Positions 1 to 6,227 of a stretch of DNA of 15,424 nt are shown piece by piece. The notes beneath the pieces are model-generated. The model made no database searches. It was not told the DNA's origin and worked only from the letters and a program-made list of their open reading frames with translations. Origin of the DNA: Chloroflexota bacterium (GTDB lineage: Bacteria > Chloroflexota > Ktedonobacteria > Ktedonobacterales > Ktedonobacteraceae); contig VBHV01000098.1 of NCBI GenBank assembly GCA_005881995.1, positions 1-15,424 of the forward strand. The letters are read 5' to 3'. Every line of letters starts with the position of its first letter. Position 1 is the stretch's first letter. The translations under genes were made by a program, and so were the position numbers.

Positions 1-759
1 AAGCTGGCGCTGGCGCAACGCTACGGTCAGGTCGCGAACAATATTGTCGTTCACTTCACACCGGAAGTAGCAGCGCTGACGGCAGGCGCATTTCTCGATG
101 AATTGCGGGCGCATTTTAACATTCAAGCCATGGTTGTAGGCAGCAATTTCAGCCTGGGACATAACCGGATGGGCGATCTCGCTTTCCTGCAACGCTATGG
201 GCAGGAACATCATATACTCATCCGACCTATCGAGTTAGAGGAAGCTGAACATGCACGTATAAGCAGCACACGCATCCGTTCATTGGTAAGTGAGGGGCAG
301 ATAGCGGAGGCGAACGAATTACTTGGGCATCCAGTCATCGTGAGCGGCGTTGTCATTAAAGGCGACCAGCGCGGCAGGCTGCTGGGGTTTCCCACCGCCA
401 ACTTGCTGCCAGAACCGCACAAGCTGCTGCCCGCCAACGGGGTCTATGCTGCGAGAGTCCGTGTTGAAAACCCAGCAGAAAGTGACGCAACAGGTCATAT
501 ACCCGTCTCTTATGATGACCAGCAGAAGGAATGGAACAGCGTGGTAAATGTGGGAGTTCGCCCAACCTTTGGTGGGCAACAGCGCCTGGTGGAAGCACAT
601 CTCCTCGATGTTCAACTCGATCTGTATGATCAACGTATTAGTATTAACTTCATCGCGCGATTACGCAACGAGCAACGCTTTAACGGCATTGATGCGCTGA
701 AGGCTCAAATCGCGGCTGATGCGCAGCAAGCCCGTCAGCTTTTCCAAGAGGGAGGTTGA
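1..759 (+). CDS. ribF: Bifunctional riboflavin kinase / FAD synthetase RibF, 5'-truncated by window edge
   Basis: RibF phosphorylates riboflavin to FMN and adenylylates FMN to FAD in the cytoplasm. The reading frame is open from base 1, so the gene starts upstream of the window; the TTG at 103 is internal. 252 codons are visible. The N-terminal nucleotidyltransferase part shows VVGSNFSLGHNRMG, which matches the family GxDF/NFxxG region, and the ISSTRIR motif near residues 84-90. The HxGH nucleotide-binding signature must lie upstream. The C-terminal flavokinase domain, from about residue 100, shows GDQRGRLLGFPTANL, NGVYAARV and VVNVGVRPTFGG, all typical of this fold. The 3' end carries the Shine-Dalgarno site of the next gene, five bases away, so the two are probably co-transcribed. 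In many bacteria ribF follows truB/rbfA; that cannot be checked here. Confidence 0.95.
   Translation, partial: KLALAQRYGQVANNIVVHFTPEVAALTAGAFLDELRAHFNIQAMVVGSNFSLGHNRMGDLAFLQRYGQEHHILIRPIELEEAEHARISSTRIRSLVSEGQIAEANELLGHPVIVSGVVIKGDQRGRLLGFPTANLLPEPHKLLPANGVYAARVRVENPAESDATGHIPVSYDDQQKEWNSVVNVGVRPTFGGQQRLVEAHLLDVQLDLYDQRISINFIARLRNEQRFNGIDALKAQIAADAQQARQLFQEGG
751..755 (+). promoter_or_regulatory. Shine-Dalgarno site deciding the fhaA-like start
   Basis: GGAGG lies inside the last codons of ribF. It is 9 nt before the GTG at 765 but directly abuts the TTG at 756. The spacing therefore favours GTG 765 as the initiation codon. Confidence 0.65.
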
Positions 760-764
760 GCAGG

Positions 765-1670
765 GTGAAAACTCGCCAAAACCCACTCTCAAAAGTAGAA
801 TCTTTGATGCAACGCATGGTGGAAGGTCCCTTTGCGTTTCTTTTTCCGTCCAGACTACAACCCTCGCAGGTAGCTCGTAAACTGGAACGCGCTATGGAAG
901 ATCAGTCTCTCCTGCAAGGTGAGGGACGACGACTGGCCCCTGAGATTTATGACATCTATCTCAGTTTCAAAGATCACCAGCAATTGGCTCCGGTTGAGGC
1001 CACGCTGAAAAAAGACTGGCAAGACCATCTCGTGCACTTCGCGCGCCAACATCACTATACCCTACGCACCATGCCGGTGTTGCGCCTGCATCCCAGCAGC
1101 GATTTGCGCATCGGTGACGTGCGTATCGAGGCGCAGCTGGTCGATAAGCAGCATATGGATGGTGGGGAAGGCGGACTGATGGCTACACAGGCGCTTAGCG
1201 CCGAACAACTGGCGCAGTTACGCGCGCAGTTGCCGCCGGGACAACCATTGCCTGGCATATCTAGCCCCAGCGTAATGCCAACCGGTCCATATGGCTACCC
1301 GGCAGGCGGCCCGGTGGGTTCCAACCCATCCCTTATGCCGCCAACCCTACCGCCTACAGCTGTACCCGTAATGCCCCAGGCATGGTTAACGATCCGTTTA
1401 CCGCAGGCGGGCCAAAAGGTCTACCGCATCGAAAAACCCGTTGTCAACATTGGGCGCCAGCTCACGAATGATATCATTGTTGAAGACAAACGTGTTTCGC
1501 GCTATCATGCTCAGATAAAATACCAGGCTGATGGGCAATTTACCATCTATGATCTTGGCAGCACCAATGGCATTACCGTCAATGGCACACCGCATCTGCG
1601 CCAGCACCTGCTGCGCAGCGGCGATCGCTTCACCATCGGGAGTTATGATTTCTACTTTGAGCGAAGATAA
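765..1670 (+). CDS. FhaA-like protein: DUF3662 domain plus C-terminal FHA domain
   Basis: This is a 301-residue cytoplasmic adaptor-type protein. Residues about 5-120 match the DUF3662/FhaA N-terminal domain, with the pattern VEGPFAFLFPSRLQPSQVARKLERAM. A Pro/Gly-rich linker follows (about 140-205). A complete FHA domain occupies about 206-300, with G230-R231, S245xxH248 and GSTNG at 265-269; these are the residues that bind phosphothreonine in the family. In actinobacteria, FhaA is phosphorylated or bound in Ser/Thr kinase control of wall synthesis, and its gene neighbours fhaB and a SEDS gene, as here. The GTG start at 765 is preferred over TTG 756 on ribosome-site spacing. A role in envelope or division signalling is inferred from family and neighbours. 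No kinase gene is visible in the window. Confidence 0.85.
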   Translation: MKTRQNPLSKVESLMQRMVEGPFAFLFPSRLQPSQVARKLERAMEDQSLLQGEGRRLAPEIYDIYLSFKDHQQLAPVEATLKKDWQDHLVHFARQHHYTLRTMPVLRLHPSSDLRIGDVRIEAQLVDKQHMDGGEGGLMATQALSAEQLAQLRAQLPPGQPLPGISSPSVMPTGPYGYPAGGPVGSNPSLMPPTLPPTAVPVMPQAWLTIRLPQAGQKVYRIEKPVVNIGRQLTNDIIVEDKRVSRYHAQIKYQADGQFTIYDLGSTNGITVNGTPHLRQHLLRSGDRFTIGSYDFYFERR

Positions 1671-1694
1671 GGTTTAAATGCGATGTTTGAAAGG

Positions 1695-1740
1695 CAGCCA
1701 GAAACGACGCTGCGCGTCTAGCCTGCGGCTCATCTGGCTG
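1695..1740 (+). promoter_or_regulatory. Predicted three-way-junction RNA structure between the two FHA genes
   Basis: CAGCCAGA (1695-1702) pairs perfectly with TCTGGCTG (1733-1740). Enclosed are two adjacent hairpins, GACGC-TGC-GCGTC (1706-1718) and AGCC-TGC-GGCT (1720-1730), both with a TGC loop. The structure ends 10 nt before the ATG of the next gene and no T-run follows, so it does not look like an intrinsic terminator. It could be a leader or processing element. The function is unknown; the pairing is read directly from the sequence. Confidence 0.45.
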
Positions 1741-1750
1741 AAAAGAACGA

Positions 1751-2197
1751 ATGACGCTTGATGTCTTTTTAATAATCTTACGTCTCTTATTAATTGTACT
1801 GCTCTACCTTTTTCTCATGCAGGTAGTCATCGCCATTACACGCGATCTGCGCAAAACGACGGCCATCACCGAGGCAGGAGGCAGCAAAGGCGCTCCCGTC
1901 GTCGGTCATCTCGTTGTGGTGGATAGCGGACCCAGCCAGATAGCTCCAGGCACGCGCTTTGATCTCATGCCCCAGACAACCATCGGGCGCGGCCCTACCT
2001 GTACCATCCAGATACCAGAAACCTTCATCTCTGGCGAGCATACTCGCATGTGGTTTCGCAATGGTGCCTGGTACGTCCAGGACGCGGGCAGCACTAATGG
2101 CACCTACCTGAACAATCAACCGGCGCGTGACGCTCTTCCCGCCCGCTTTGGCGATATCATTCAAGTTGGATACATTAGTTTCAAACTGGCTCAATAA
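1751..2197 (+). CDS. Membrane-anchored FHA-domain protein (FhaB-like)
   Basis: This is a 148-residue protein. Residues about 4-27 form a strongly hydrophobic segment (LIILRLLLIVLLYLFLMQVV), predicted to be a membrane anchor. A short basic/linker region follows, then an FHA domain at about 50-148. Key FHA residues are present: I78-G79-R80-G81, S94xxH97 and GSTNG at 113-117, so phosphothreonine binding is plausible. The order anchor-linker-FHA, and the position after an FhaA-like gene and before a SEDS gene, resemble FhaB of the actinobacterial cell-division cluster. Orthology is an inference. The gap to the upstream gene is 80 nt and holds a foldable structure. The ribosome site before the ATG is weak (AAAAGA). 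A REP pair lies between this gene and the next. Confidence 0.82.
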   Translation: MTLDVFLIILRLLLIVLLYLFLMQVVIAITRDLRKTTAITEAGGSKGAPVVGHLVVVDSGPSQIAPGTRFDLMPQTTIGRGPTCTIQIPETFISGEHTRMWFRNGAWYVQDAGSTNGTYLNNQPARDALPARFGDIIQVGYISFKLAQ

Positions 2198-2201
2198 ACA
2201 T

Positions 2202-2280
2202 TTGTAGGGACGCGATAAATCGCGTCCAGGTTGGCGAAGACATGCCTGGATGGTGGACGCGATTTATCGCGTCCCTACAA
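2202..2280. repeat. Inverted pair of REP-like palindromes, family 1 (GTAGGGACGCGAT type)
   Basis: Two 27-bp arms, 2202-2228 and 2254-2280, are perfect reverse complements separated by 25 bp. Each arm is itself palindromic: GGACGCGA-TAAA-TCGCGTCC in the left arm. The conserved GTAG head lies at 2204-2207 on + and at 2275-2278 as CTAC, so the heads face outward. The pair fills the gap between the FHA and SEDS genes. As RNA the whole element could form one long hairpin or two small ones. The format is that of REP doublets (BIME-like). Confidence 0.85.
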
Positions 2281-2301
2281 TGGTAGAGAGAAGATTACTA
2301 T

Positions 2302-3744
2302 ATGGCAAGTCAAACTCAAAATATCTTTAGAAGGTATCGTTGGAAAGAATTCGGATTGTTCATTATCCCTTTCATGATTTTGCTGCTTGCAATGATACAA
2401 CTGCCCCTGGCACAATACTACGAAACCCAGCTCAACACGAATAAACAACCAGTACCTTTCACCCTGGCCGTCCTGCCATCGGTACACGCGCTGATACCCA
2501 TCCTTGGCTTAATCGCCGTTTTGCTCTTCGTCAACATACTTTTCAGCTTCTTTTTTCCAAAAGCAGACCAGATCCTTTTACCGCTTGTCGGCCTGATGAG
2601 CGGCATTGGCGTGCTGATGGCTACGCGCCTGGGACCGGATGTAGGAGATCCGAATCTGGGGGCCCGGCAGCTTCTATGGGTACTGATCGGGCTTCTCATG
2701 GGTATAGGGGTGCTGTTTGGCCTGAGAAATATGAACTGGCTTCGACGCTACAAGTATACCTGGGCCGCGCTTGGCATCATCCTCGTGGGCTTAACCCTGG
2801 GGAATGCCTTGCGTGTGAAAAATTTTAACTCTCCCACCCACGACCAGTTGAACTTTGGGCCACTCAACCTGCAGCCATCGGAACTCCTGAAAATCTGTAT
2901 TGCCATTTTCTTCGCGGCTTATTTGAGTGAAAATCTCGATGTGATTGCGGAGAGTAACCTGCTGTTAGGCCCTTTTCGCCTGCCTCTCTTCGGTGAGATC
3001 GGGCCATTCCGGCTGCCACCCTTACGCCAGTTGGGACCACTGGCTCTGATGCTCGGCATCTCGCTTGTGCTGTTCTTAGGCATACGTGAGCTGGGATTGG
3101 CGTTGCTCATTTACGGCATTTTCCTGGCAATGCTCTACCTGGGCAGCGGTAAGTTATCCTACGTTATTGTCAGCCTGCTGATGTTTTTTGTGCTGGGCTT
3201 CATTGGTTATAAGCTCTTCGCGTATGTGCAGGATCGTTTTGCGGCGGTATCTATCGATGCCGTAAACTGGCAAAACTGGTCAGGAGACACCATTGCCTTC
3301 GCCAAAGCGCAGGCATACCAGATTATGCAAGGCTTGATCGCCCTATCAAGCGGCGGCATCATCGGCACGGGTTTAGGTTTAGGACATGCAGGTAATTTTG
3401 TGCCAATTGTGCAATCCGACATGATCTTCACCGGCATTGGCGAAGAATTAGGGCTGGCCGGACTGTTCGCTATTATTGGTATCTACCTGCTGATTATCTA
3501 TCGTGGTTATCGCATCGCAATTGAGTCCAGCGACGAGTTTAACCAGTTGCTGGCCGCCGGCCTGACCTCGATCTTCGCAATTCAGGCATTAATCATCATT
3601 GCAGGTAATATGAAATTCCTGCCTTTAACAGGTATACCCCTACCATTTCTGAGCTATGGCGGCAGCTCGATCATCGCCAATTATATTATTGTTGGTATCC
3701 TCTTGCGCATTTCGCATAATACAGCGATGGAACGCGAGGGGTAA
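2302..3744 (+). CDS. SEDS-family peptidoglycan polymerase, FtsW/RodA-like
   Basis: This is a 480-residue polytopic membrane protein with about ten hydrophobic segments. SEDS proteins polymerise lipid II into glycan strands together with a class B penicillin-binding protein, in division (FtsW) or elongation (RodA). The family is recognised from LQPSELLKICIAIFFAAYL, GGIIGTGLGLGHAGN, IGEELGLAGL and the C-terminal LTGIPLPFLSYGGSS. Departures from the usual consensus are seen. R262-E263-L264-G265 stands where D-L-G is common, and P368-I-V-Q-S-D373 stands where PExHTD is common. A loop carries GPFRLP twice, at 223-228 and 234-239. The start is ATG 2302, with a purine-rich GAGAGAAG about 9 nt upstream. 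FtsW and RodA cannot be told apart from the sequence. The two upstream FHA genes suggest phospho-signalling linked to wall synthesis. Confidence 0.92.
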   Translation: MASQTQNIFRRYRWKEFGLFIIPFMILLLAMIQLPLAQYYETQLNTNKQPVPFTLAVLPSVHALIPILGLIAVLLFVNILFSFFFPKADQILLPLVGLMSGIGVLMATRLGPDVGDPNLGARQLLWVLIGLLMGIGVLFGLRNMNWLRRYKYTWAALGIILVGLTLGNALRVKNFNSPTHDQLNFGPLNLQPSELLKICIAIFFAAYLSENLDVIAESNLLLGPFRLPLFGEIGPFRLPPLRQLGPLALMLGISLVLFLGIRELGLALLIYGIFLAMLYLGSGKLSYVIVSLLMFFVLGFIGYKLFAYVQDRFAAVSIDAVNWQNWSGDTIAFAKAQAYQIMQGLIALSSGGIIGTGLGLGHAGNFVPIVQSDMIFTGIGEELGLAGLFAIIGIYLLIIYRGYRIAIESSDEFNQLLAAGLTSIFAIQALIIIAGNMKFLPLTGIPLPFLSYGGSSIIANYIIVGILLRISHNTAMEREG

Positions 3745-3771
3745 TATAGACCTGTTTCACTATATATCTAC

Positions 3772-3800
3772 TTGTCTCTTTGTGCCACACATGCTATACT
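3772..3800 (+). promoter_or_regulatory. Sigma-70-type promoter with extended -10
   Basis: TTGTCT (3772-3777) and TATACT (3795-3800) are separated by 17 bp, and TG at 3792-3793 gives an extended -10 (TGCTATACT). The promoter lies 45 bp before the ATG at 3846 and after the SEDS stop. The two hypothetical genes therefore probably form their own transcription unit. Confidence 0.6.
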
Positions 3801-3845
3801 GCCTTCGTTATCATTTGCTGTCAGAAACATGTAGGAACAAAGTAT

Positions 3846-4517
3846 ATGGGTCAATACCAGCAATGGCTACATTACCAGGAAGTTGATCGACGCCTGCGCT
3901 CAACGTTAGAGGTGCTTGAAATAGAGCTGGCTCGACTCGAAAGTCAACTCGATAGCTTCTTTTTAGAGCAACTCATGCAGCAGGACAATCCTCTGGCCAC
4001 AAATTCCATTCTTTCCACCCTCCTCACTCAAAAGGGCGCCAGTACGAATGGGCACATCCCTTCAAACAACGAGGCATCTTCCTTCTCCCAAACAAATGAG
4101 CAGGAATACGCCGCATCACACGAAACCCTTTCGTCTGAGCTTCTGGATCGGGGAGACCTGCCAGATTCTGGCTCACAGCAGATAGAGCAGATGGGACAAA
4201 TGGGACAAATGGGGCAAGCTGATCACTTTTTAGACTTGCCACCTTTTCCATCCGCCAGTCATCCGGAAATAGAACTGTTATCTGAAGACATGCTTGCCTT
4301 GATGGATGAACATGCGCAAACTGACCCGCAAGTCGAACTTCCCTGGTGGCTGCGCAAAATCACGATTGGCTCAAGTGATGCTGAAAGCGGCAGGCCCATT
4401 GACCAGGAAAGTATACGCACGAATCGCCTGGTGCAGCGCTGGGTAGAACGTTGGGGACGCCAAACCTCGACGGCCTTGCCTGGAGAAGAAAGCGAGGACA
4501 CGCCCGATGCAACATAG
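3846..4517 (+). CDS. Hypothetical protein with N-terminal coiled coil and YxQWLxxQ motif
   Basis: I do not recognise this 223-residue protein. The start chosen is ATG 3846, with AGGAA (3833-3837) 8 nt upstream and a promoter at 3772-3800. The in-frame ATG at 3780 lies within the promoter spacer and would add an unconvincing cysteine-rich leader. Residues 4-11 read YQQWLHYQ, followed by a heptad-like segment to about residue 40 (LEVLEIELARLESQLDSF). The middle is Ser/Gln/Glu-rich and looks disordered, with three MGQ units. A more ordered patch, LPWWLRKITIG, precedes a basic and Trp-containing segment (LVQRWVERWGRQ). There is no signal peptide or membrane segment. The last 11 bases overlap the next gene, whose protein shares the YxQWLxxQ module, so the two products may act together. 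Confidence 0.75.
   Translation: MGQYQQWLHYQEVDRRLRSTLEVLEIELARLESQLDSFFLEQLMQQDNPLATNSILSTLLTQKGASTNGHIPSNNEASSFSQTNEQEYAASHETLSSELLDRGDLPDSGSQQIEQMGQMGQMGQADHFLDLPPFPSASHPEIELLSEDMLALMDEHAQTDPQVELPWWLRKITIGSSDAESGRPIDQESIRTNRLVQRWVERWGRQTSTALPGEESEDTPDAT
4191..4217 (+). repeat. Three 9-bp tandem repeats encoding MGQ
   Basis: ATGGGACAA occurs twice and is followed by ATGGGGCAA. The array is in frame and encodes Met-Gly-Gln three times inside the disordered part of the hypothetical protein. It is a likely site of length variation by slippage. Confidence 0.85.
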
Positions 4518-5568
4518 CGCGGAACCGGACTTTCTAAGCCAGCTTGACACGATCTTCACACAACTGAACCCACAGGAGGTCGAACAATTCTACGCTACTT
4601 ATAAGCAGTGGCTGCTGCAACAGCATATAGCATCGTTACAACAACGTATCGTACACATACAACAGCAGCTTGTGGAAAATACCCGGCTTATCCAGCAGAC
4701 GCAGCCCTCACCCATAGCTCTTGCTACCTTAGCGCGCCTTCAATCCCACGGCGTCAATGATATTGACCTGCTCGACAGCATGCTCGCACGCGGAGAAGCA
4801 TGGTTGGATGCGACTATGCAGCGCCTCGACTACTGCGAGCAAATCGACGATTTCATTCGTGATGACTATACGCAATGGTGTAAACTCGCCCTGGAAGGAG
4901 CCTTTGACTGGATCGATTCGATGCTCGATGAAGCCTCCCCGACTTCACCACCCACTCCTATTGAAGAAACGCCGACCAGCGCTGCCGATACCGTTGCTAC
5001 TAATGATACAGAAGCAACCGAGGCCCTGCTCCTGCAAAAACTTACCAGCGATTCCGACGAACAAGAAGGCGTCTCATGGCAGGAAGAGACACTCAAGCAA
5101 ACAGCCATTAAATTGCCTGCTCAGGAAGAGGCAGAAGAACCCGCAAGCAGCGCAGCAATTACTCCTTCACAAAACGAAGAAGCCACCCTTGTCGAGTTCG
5201 CTCCACCAGAAACAGCGCCATATAGCGACGAAACTACTGCAACCGAGAACGAACAACCACCTCTCATTGAGTTCGCGCCTGAAAAGGGACCTGCAAACAT
5301 GAGAGAAGCTCATGCGAGCGATGGCGAACTCCCAACTTTCGTCGAATTTGCTCACACTGAGCAAACTAGCGATCCTGAACCAGATCACCCTGAAAACATT
5401 GAGGTGGATGAGCCTGGACAAATTGAAGAGCCAGGATCGGAGGAGCAGGCGCGTCAGCCACTCGTACAGCCTGAGATATCGCCCAACAAACAGCCGCTTT
5501 CTTTTACAAGTCTGCCCCCAAAACGTGGATTCTTGCGGCGCCTGGTCGGGATATTGCTGGGAGCGTGA
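4507..5568 (+). CDS. Hypothetical acidic repeat protein with N-terminal helical domain
   Basis: This is a 353-residue protein that I do not recognise. Its ATG lies 11 bases inside the end of the preceding gene, which suggests translational coupling. Residues 1-145 look helical and globular, with a Gln-rich coiled coil containing YKQWLLQQ (32-39), the same YxQWLxxQ pattern as in the upstream protein. Residues about 150-335 are acidic, low-complexity and probably disordered. They include three degenerate 25-residue repeats centred on VEFA, IEFA and VEFA (V229, I254, V279). The C-terminus switches to basic and hydrophobic (PPKRGFLRRLVGILLGA), which could be an amphipathic membrane-contacting helix. 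There is no signal peptide. A scaffold or adaptor role is only a guess from this architecture. The gene converges with the LapA-like gene, 59 bp apart. Confidence 0.8.
   Translation: MQHSAEPDFLSQLDTIFTQLNPQEVEQFYATYKQWLLQQHIASLQQRIVHIQQQLVENTRLIQQTQPSPIALATLARLQSHGVNDIDLLDSMLARGEAWLDATMQRLDYCEQIDDFIRDDYTQWCKLALEGAFDWIDSMLDEASPTSPPTPIEETPTSAADTVATNDTEATEALLLQKLTSDSDEQEGVSWQEETLKQTAIKLPAQEEAEEPASSAAITPSQNEEATLVEFAPPETAPYSDETTATENEQPPLIEFAPEKGPANMREAHASDGELPTFVEFAHTEQTSDPEPDHPENIEVDEPGQIEEPGSEEQARQPLVQPEISPNKQPLSFTSLPPKRGFLRRLVGILLGA
5173..5397 (+). repeat. Three degenerate 75-bp tandem repeats encoding EFA units
   Basis: Blocks 5173-5247, 5248-5322 and 5323-5397 each begin with codons for (N/G)E-x-x-x-(L/F)-(V/I)EFA. 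The EFA tripeptides are spaced exactly 25 residues apart. DNA identity outside the motif is low, so the repeats are old or held at protein level. Confidence 0.65.
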
Positions 5569-5627
5569 ATTATTGCCAGTGTGATCGCCAAGCTCGTCCC
5601 GGAAGCTACTGACCTACCTTCGCCATA

Positions 5628-5984
5628 TTATTGTGAAGAATAAGGGGGCCGGGTGTTGCGTATTCCAGGCATCGGTACAATTACCGACGAAGACAACTGT
5701 TGCACCGGTATGTTCATGTGAGCCTGCTCAAGCTCGGCAACCCGTTTCCGTAACGTACGTAATTCGCGGCGTTCCCGCCAGGCTGACACAACTGTCACTA
5801 CATAGAGCAGCAGCGCGCCCAGCACCCAGGAAAGCAACAGTACTATGCCTAATGGCAGTGTCGGTGTATGCCAGGCAAAAAATGTCAGGTGTACGCCGAT
5901 CATCAACGTTGAACTATTCTCAATCACCAGTACCGTAATCAAGCCACCCGCCAGCAGAAACAGTACGAGCATGACATAAAGCAC
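5628..5984 (-). CDS. Small membrane protein of the LapA/DUF1049 type
   Basis: This is a 118-residue protein. The start chosen is GTG at 5984, because GGAGGAG (complement of 5991-5997) stands 6 nt upstream. The GTG at 6011 has no good ribosome site. Two hydrophobic segments lie near residues 2-22 (LYVMLVLFLLAGGLITVLVI) and 40-65 (LPLGIVLLLSWVLGALLLYVV). They flank VIENSSTLMIGVHL, the N-rich position typical of LapA-domain proteins. An Arg-rich coiled coil follows (WRERRELRTLRKRVAELEQ), then a short Pro-rich tail. LapA-domain proteins are small inner-membrane proteins; in E. coli LapA works with LapB in LPS assembly. In this organism that role cannot be assumed. The gene is divergent from mutS and convergent with the acidic repeat protein. 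Confidence 0.72.
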   Translation of the reverse strand: MLYVMLVLFLLAGGLITVLVIENSSTLMIGVHLTFFAWHTPTLPLGIVLLLSWVLGALLLYVVTVVSAWRERRELRTLRKRVAELEQAHMNIPVQQLSSSVIVPMPGIRNTRPPYSSQ

Positions 5985-5990
5985 AGCTTT

Positions 5991-5997
5991 CTCCTCC
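5991..5997 (-). promoter_or_regulatory. Shine-Dalgarno site deciding the LapA-like start
   Basis: The minus strand reads GGAGGAG here, 6 nt before GTG 5984. It moves the start nine codons downstream of the longest open frame. Confidence 0.65.
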
Positions 5998-6138
5998 AGT
6001 GTTCCAGGCACAACAATATGCCGTTCTCATCAATAAACACCGGTTGTCAGCCGTTTTTTCTGATTTCAGAAAGAAGTAAGTAGATGTAGTGCAGAGAAGG
6101 GGGCAATTGATTGACCCATGCATCTGGTAAGCTGTCAC

Positions 6139-6167
6139 TTGAAACCCTACCTCAGTTCTGATAACAT
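6139..6167 (+). promoter_or_regulatory. Candidate promoter for mutS
   Basis: TTGAAA (6139-6144) and TAACAT (6162-6167) are separated by 17 bp, 60 bp before the mutS ATG. A further -10-like TACAAT lies at 6175-6180 without a matching -35. The rest of the divergent gap (5985-6227) shows no other clear signal. Confidence 0.35.
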
Positions 6168-6227
6168 GGTACCGTACAATAGTAACTATCAATAATGAAC
6201 TGATATTAATTGTCTGGATGAGGCAAT

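Noticed and set aside
3744..3765. AT-rich stem ATATAG/CTATAT after the SEDS gene as a terminator
   Set aside because: It is six weak pairs with a 10-nt loop and no following T-run, so not convincing.
4757..5302. 181-codon + strand frame overlapping the acidic repeat gene
   Set aside because: It is a shadow frame of the 4507-5568 gene, with low-complexity Lys/Leu/Pro composition and no ribosome site.
6057..6072. Palindrome TTTCTGA-TT-TCAGAAA upstream of mutS
   Set aside because: It is short and AT-rich with a two-base loop. It could be an operator, but nothing else supports it and no terminator tail is present on either strand.
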